Origin: Phoronis australis
Taxonomy: Eukaryota; Phoronida; Phoronidae
DNA: 64,000 bases
Assembly: GCA_002633005.1 (NCBI GenBank)
Contig: NMRA01000382.1
Span: 197,994-261,993, forward strand
Direction of reading: 5' to 3'
The notes under the pieces: model-generated
Databases searched by the model: none
Seen by the model: only the letters and a program-made list of their open reading frames with translations
Told to the model about the DNA's origin: nothing
In this document: positions 57,943 to 64,000 of the stretch, in pieces
Numbering within the stretch: the first letter of the stretch is position 1
Layout of the letters: each line of letters opens with the position of its first letter
Position numbers and translations under genes: made by a program

Positions 57943-60900
57943 GTAAGGCCAGATTCGCGATGCACGTTTTTTCCAGATGAATAATGTATAAGAAAAATAG
58001 ATTTTATTGCAGCATACACTGTATTCCCTTGCCATGGAAGTTTTCAGTGTTAATTCGTTACTAATGGATACCAACGTACTGTTTTCTCTGACATAAATGT
58101 ACAACATTTTCGTGCCAGGTTCGTCCTGGTTTCAACAACTATATGTCTAGCTACGGATTCAAGATTCAACGTTTATTTCATTTCTTTTGTGTACGCTAAA
58201 ATACATACCACATCGTAATGTAAATGTATAAAGCAGTTGCTTCCTAAAATTACGCTCACTTTTATGAAAATAAGGCGCATTATTATACAACCGTTTCAAA
58301 ATATCCATAATACTTGACAAGCCTGCTTGTATTGTAGCTACAAGTGTTATTGTCAAATTAAGCCAACCAATGAAAAGTTATTTGTGCACAGCTTAATTTT
58401 GAACGGGTGATACAAGCTGGATTTTAGCGACCAAACGAAGGTCCTGTCCTTGAAATCAGTTTTACAGTTTTGCACTCCATAATTACTCTATGTTGTTTGA
58501 AAGCCTGAAAATTCGACTGGTTCACATGACCTAACCGACGCTGCGGGTAGAACATACTGTACAATTGAAACCTGTGATTATCGGATATTGTTTATCCTAA
58601 TGAGCCCAATGGAAATTAAAGACAAATTCTCATTTAAAATGATCTTATACATAATTTCATGCCTTTTGGGTGAAAATAATTTTGCTCTATAAATACTTTA
58701 CTTATGATTGCTTCATTGCTGTACTTAACTGATTTCGTTCTTTGCAATATGCATTTAATAATGACATATAATTATTTAACTAAAAGAGTAAAAAGCCTTC
58801 TACTTTTATTGCATCCGTTCAAAATCAATAATGATATTTTACTGGAGGAAAGGCACGCTGAATTTGCTTTAGTTTAGTATTATATTTCGCGTGTACATGC
58901 AAATTTTAGTGGCATTAGAGCGACTTCGGTATAGATATCACTGTTGAATCAATCGATGTGTGAAAATACATATATATTACACTGTTACACAACTTCAGTT
59001 GTTTAGTTAGTACAATAGCTAAATCAAGTGTTTAACAGAATACTTTTATAATAGTTACGTACAGAGTAATCTAGCACTTCACTACATGGCACGATGCTGC
59101 GTCGAATTACGTACTCAGAGGATCGGCTACGCTCTTTGTAATTATACCAGAAACGGCAATGGCATTTCTACAGTTTGTTTCTACTGGTGGCAAGGAGAGA
59201 ATGAATACCAATGGCCCGTGGTTGTACAGTTATAAAACAAAGTTACAAAAGAACCTTACACGCATGCTGCCCCGTGTGATAATATGGTTGGTGTCCAGTC
59301 TCTAGTCTACATGTACATGTAGTATTGCAAAAATAGCGCATCTCACCTAACGAGTATTCCTAAGTCATTGTTCGTAAGCGCCTCCTCAACGCTGGTCATG
59401 GTCATGGCAACAGGTAAGGGAGAGTTTACAGAAGCGCCACAAGATTGTCCACGTCGTCGACATTTTACTCAACGTGGACGTGGTGATCGCCGTCAAACTT
59501 AACGAAATTTCCCATTGGATTGTTGGCTTTTCTTTGAGTTCGTTAATTGCCAAAAAGTCAGTCAGGACGTTATTTTTACCATACAATAACTGCTCTTAAT
59601 TTTGTCAAAAAGAATACTGACAATTAGAATGTTGCCTCTATACTCTTGAAATCTTCAGTTAGCGCGTTTTTGGATTTTGCTGTTGGGTGGGATAAACTTT
59701 TTGAAGTTATTAGCGTAAACCAGAATTATAAAAAATAAAAAGCAGTGCTTTTTGTGATTTTATTACAAGTAGCCTTTGTCTGCCAGACATTCCCTGAAAT
59801 CAATGTCTTAATGTACTCCGCCTGTTGTAAAGTGACGTGGGAATTCCGCCTACAGAGTGTTTGACTGCCACCACGAAGCTTCCGACAATTTCATTCACCT
59901 ATTTGCTGAAGTCCGCAACCTGCATGTATTAGAAAAACGTCACGTTCAACGGAATGACGCTGTTTAGCTTATTTTCAGCTCACGTTTCTCATAATTTGCT
60001 CATTTCGGACTCCAGGCAGTTTGATAGCGTGTTGGTTTCCAGTGAGATACGACCGGAGTTTTGTCAGTGCATGAACTATCACTAAGTTGGGAAAATCATA
60101 TAAGGGCATACATTAACGAGGTTGTTTCCGAAACTAGGAACCACGTGGCGAAGAAGTTGCTTTTCTAAGAACTCGAAGCTTGTGTGTAACGTTCAAAAGA
60201 CTACATGTATTTGTGATTGATATAAAACTGACGTTTTACCACAAATGCTCAAATCACTCCTTGAGTAAGGGTACCTGGATGTGCACAATGCATGTACGCA
60301 ATAAAACGATTTTTTCGACATTGCGTCAATCATTCATTGGCAACATAATCTCAGTTCACACGAACAATGGCATATCGATTAACAAAAACACACGTGCCTT
60401 TTATTTCCATACGAAGTTAAACTAAGCCTGATAATTCAACACTTAAATAGCTTCCAAACCAGTTCTTTAACATTGTAGAACGTAAACTGAGTTTCAATCT
60501 ATGTTCTTGGATTTGACCCTGGCGTCGCAAGAATCAAGCATGATCGCAATTAGGCACAAACGCAAACCAAAGGTATTTCAATGTCTGTCTTAGTATTGAC
60601 GTAAAATTGTGATGGGGATACGGAAATCTTAGTCTAACTGCTTAGTGGTCGATAAGCACACTAGAGCGTTCAATATCAAGCTAGAGCAATGAGAATAGCC
60701 AAGTTCATAAAGCTCCCAGGATGTTCCCATGTAAGAACAGTGGACATAAGTTCACCCATGCGTTTATTACATGTTACCCGAGTAACGAGGCTGGTAAATT
60801 GACATCGGACTCCCAAACGTACGTGGCTCGTCTGTCACAAACTCCCGCTTACCGACAGCCCAACACGGTGCAAGAGTCAAAGAAGACAACTCATGCACCA

Positions 60901-63900
60901 AAAAATGCGACTTCATGACTTCCACGTCCATGTACCGTGTTGACTGAGTAGACCAATTGGAGATTTCTGCGTGTGCGCAAAAAACAGGTGTTCTTAGTCT
61001 ATACCGGGTAGTTGTGTTTGGGGGCCGGTGAGTCCAGTTTGTTTTTTAGTCGATGAACTGGGTGTATCAGGCCCGAGGGCAAGGGAAGTGTGTCACGGCT
61101 ATTGATGCGGAAGTCATATTATTGTACGGCAGTCTCAATGAGATTCCAAGGGAAGTACCACGTTCCATTGTGTTGGGTTGAATGGCACTTTCAAAGAAAA
61201 GATACTTCTCCTTCTGCTATGGCATCAGTGCAGCTATATTAATCCTAGATTACTCCAGTGCACGTAGATATTTACAGCACTGTAATCACATTGTCATTGC
61301 GCTAAACTGTAGGTTCGTCTATTTTTCTAGTGAACTTGGTGTAGTCCTGCCCTGTATATGAACCACCAGCGTGCAGATTCACTGATTTCAAAACCATATT
61401 GGTTTGTCGAGTGCAGTCAACACGAAAGGAACACTTCTGTGTCAAAGCAGCATTAAAGTGTTTTCTGCCAAAAAACAAAATTCGGTCTATGCCAATTACA
61501 GTCGTGAAACTGATCATGTTTTCCTTAATCCGTTTAAAAGTAATCAATGGGTTCGGAGAGAACTGATAGTTGCATCTATGTACTTTTAATTTTATGAGCT
61601 AGTGTTGAGAAAATTGCGAAATGTCACTTGTTTCCAAGGTATGAAACGACTGGCTAAGAAACTATTTGAGTCCAGTTTTATCACAAACGGTAAGTGGTCT
61701 TTATCAAAGCTTGTTTTTTCGACAGTAACTAAGGGTTCAGTGCCACTTTAACTCCCAAGTATAAGAAGTGGGTTGCGGCGGTCAGGTCACGTGCGTCTTA
61801 GAGAACGGCGCCCGTTGAGTTTGGCTGCCATTCAATGGCGCTGTTGTAATTCTTCTTTTCGTCTGAAGCAACTTACATAGATGAAACTGCAGTCTCATCG
61901 TGTTACTTTTCAAAAGAGATTTTGAGCTTGGGAGGATGTGGCGTCGTTCGTTACGGCTTGAGACCGTGTTAAATAAGTTGGCTTAATTTACTTATAAGGC
62001 CGAGTCATTCTATTACATGTAGGAGACCATGGTTTCAAACGACAAACAGCTAGAAAGGAAAAATCTCGCGAGAATCCGCAAGATATTGCAGTGTGTACTG
62101 AACAAGAGGATATTTTGGCACGATTCTCCCCCGTGCGACAGCTACTGTACTGAACTCTACCAGTACCCTGTTTTCATATTGGAACATGTTCTAAATCAAC
62201 GCTACATCATATGTAGTTTATGACAGGTTAATGTATTGTGCAAACATCTTTCACATCAAACAAGGAGATAAAGAAGGTCTTGAAAAATGGAACTCATTTC
62301 TTTTTGGTGAATTTGGCAATTGTGAAAACAGTAAACCTACAGATTTTGAAAACAGTTGAACGTCGAGAGTTTATCAGCTATAAAACATTAATCGAAATAT
62401 TCACTTTGCTATACCGCTGAAGGCTTTGCCAACTATTTGTGTTTTAAAGAGAAAAATGTCAATTGGCAAATACCAGACACCATTGTGTTGGGCTTCCGTG
62501 TGACATCACTGCTACAAATGGTGCACTTCCTGTGCGCGCAACAAATGGACTATTCATTTCCTAATCCATTATAAGCGTGTTTAACGAAAAGCATCGTTGA
62601 CTATTTTTAACACGGCGATTACTGCTTAGTTTACTTTGACTAAAGATTTCATAGATTTATTGACGCATGAGAGGGAATGCCGTCACGTCAGTACTTGAAA
62701 TTCAACAAATGTCTTGATTCATTTTCTGGTTAACAAACGAACGGGCTTATCTATTCACTGTGAAGTGCTTTTACAACGCGAGTTGTACGACAAATGGTTG
62801 TCGCTTTTGCCTGTAAGCTAATCAGAAATGAATGTAAGGAAGCACACTGACATTTGTAAAAAAAGATTTACTATTTAACCGGGTCAATTGAACTCTGCTT
62901 ACGTTGATTCCTTTTGTGAGTTTACAGAAGAGGCTTAGGAAGATTTAATGTGTTTTGAACATTTAAAATTTTTCACGACCAAACGTGTTTTAATTTTCAA
63001 AAACTTTTGATAGCTGAATACATGACGACAGTATAATGTTTAACTACCGTCAACACAACCAAAAGCGATCAATGCACAAGAGGCATTTGTTCTACAAATC
63101 AACTAGAACGTCTAGTCATTTTTGACCTCCAATTAGCGAAATATGAACTCAAAACTCACTTCAATCAAACATTATTTTCAAGACTTGGCCATCTTGTGGA
63201 TGATTCTCTTGTTTTGGCCGATCTGGAAAACTTAACTTAGTAAAATCGTGTCTGGCGTTGATTGTGTCACGTGATAAAATGTTTTTTATAAAGTCCAGTA
63301 GAATTACATATTCGTCGTATAACAACGATATGAACTGCACGTCAAGCTTTTTATTAATAAGGATGTTCTTACAAATGTTCATGTTTTTTAAATGGAAAAG
63401 GTTCTATAGGTGTTTTCCATCGACATGCAAACGTGGAACTAGTATGAAACGGTTCCTTATCTCTATTTCGATGACTTATGAATATGGTATTCCACAGTAA
63501 GCCAAGTTTTGACATTTTCTTGGGTAACTTGCAATGCCTTCTTATAAAAACATGTTCTGATTCAGTGCACAATCCAACACCTAGTCTCAGTTGTCACCTC
63601 ATTTGTGGATTTGGTAATTGGTTTTTGCAATAAGTTGGTTTGATGTGTCAGCTGGTAGTTTTATACACCTAAAGCAATGTAGCTAGACTAATAGGCTGGT
63701 ACATGGTTGCGAGACTACACGTTGGATTTGCAAAAGGTTTTTATCGACTACAATAAAATCGGCGCCAAATTACTTAGTTTGGTGTAAAGCAATAACGAAC
63801 GATAATTACTTCAATTGGAAATTAAAAACAAGCCGAGTGAATGGTCTTCACGCAAACCGGTTTTTAGTTTTTAACAGAAGCCAAGAAGGTCTACGTAGAT

Positions 63901-63966
63901 TAATGTAACACCACTAGTGTAAACTGGAAAATTTCCTGTGATTGCCCATAAAAAGTGTACTATTTA
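57943..63966. other. Presumed intron or intergenic DNA to the window end
   Basis: AT-rich sequence with no exon I can support. If the exon at 57340-57942 is real, part or all of this is its first intron. Confidence 0.4.
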
Positions 63967-64000
63967 CACTGCCACTGCCACTGCCACTACCAATGCCATT
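63967..64000. repeat. Microsatellite (CACTGC)n at the window edge
   Basis: Four near-perfect 6-bp units followed by degenerate ones; the array may continue beyond the window. Confidence 0.75.

Overview
This looks like nuclear DNA from an animal, most likely a marine invertebrate. It is AT-rich and mostly non-coding. The host coding pieces are short exons with GT-AG borders, and there are many decayed mobile elements and no operons. An ambiguous base at 24738 suggests a draft assembly. I cannot fix the species from the sequence.

Host layer. Four complete kringle-domain exons lie on the + strand (7898-8212, 13475-13747, 36702-36983, 46824-47105). Each has six cysteines and is bounded by phase-1 acceptor and donor sites, so any of them can be spliced to another. 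The last two are close paralogues, and each is preceded by a related segment ending in GTAAGT about 170 bp upstream. A third, decayed copy of that segment lies at 327-720. This is a locus growing by duplication of kringle modules. A probable first coding exon of an unrelated gene, with repeated RRxS motifs, is at 57340-57942. Two candidate small exons (18221-18283, 19883-19987) precede a broken member of an invertebrate CYH/C2H2 gene family (23181-24084). Two decayed copies of a THAP-domain gene lie on the minus strand (11190-11880, 52801-53425).

Mobile layer. Old non-LTR retrotransposon remains lie at 14460-16641 (L1/Tx1-like) and 32545-33930 (endonuclease, start of reverse transcriptase and a 2A-like motif), both on the minus strand. 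A Penelope-like fragment with a GIY-YIG module is at 29340-29995. Several non-autonomous or tandem repeats are present, including two arrays of CTTAAG palindromes (17400-17685, 22195-22745).

The main item is a 6.3-kb block at about 38023-44350, apparently inserted between kringle exons 3 and 4. It is a Maverick/polinton (adintovirus-like) element with tightly packed + strand genes: PC4-like ssDNA-binding protein, A32-type packaging ATPase, small basic protein with a Gly-rich hydrophobic tail, a conserved Maverick protein, DDE integrase with chromodomain, small two-helix membrane protein, penton-like minor capsid protein, basic core protein, and the N-terminal half of the major capsid protein. 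The first eight frames are open; the capsid gene is stopped early and then lost. I see no polymerase B, no protease and no terminal inverted repeats, so this is an incomplete, non-autonomous but well-preserved copy. Its left end carries a duplicated promoter with E-boxes, inverted CCAAT boxes, abutting p53-like decamers and a TATA box ahead of the PC4 gene.
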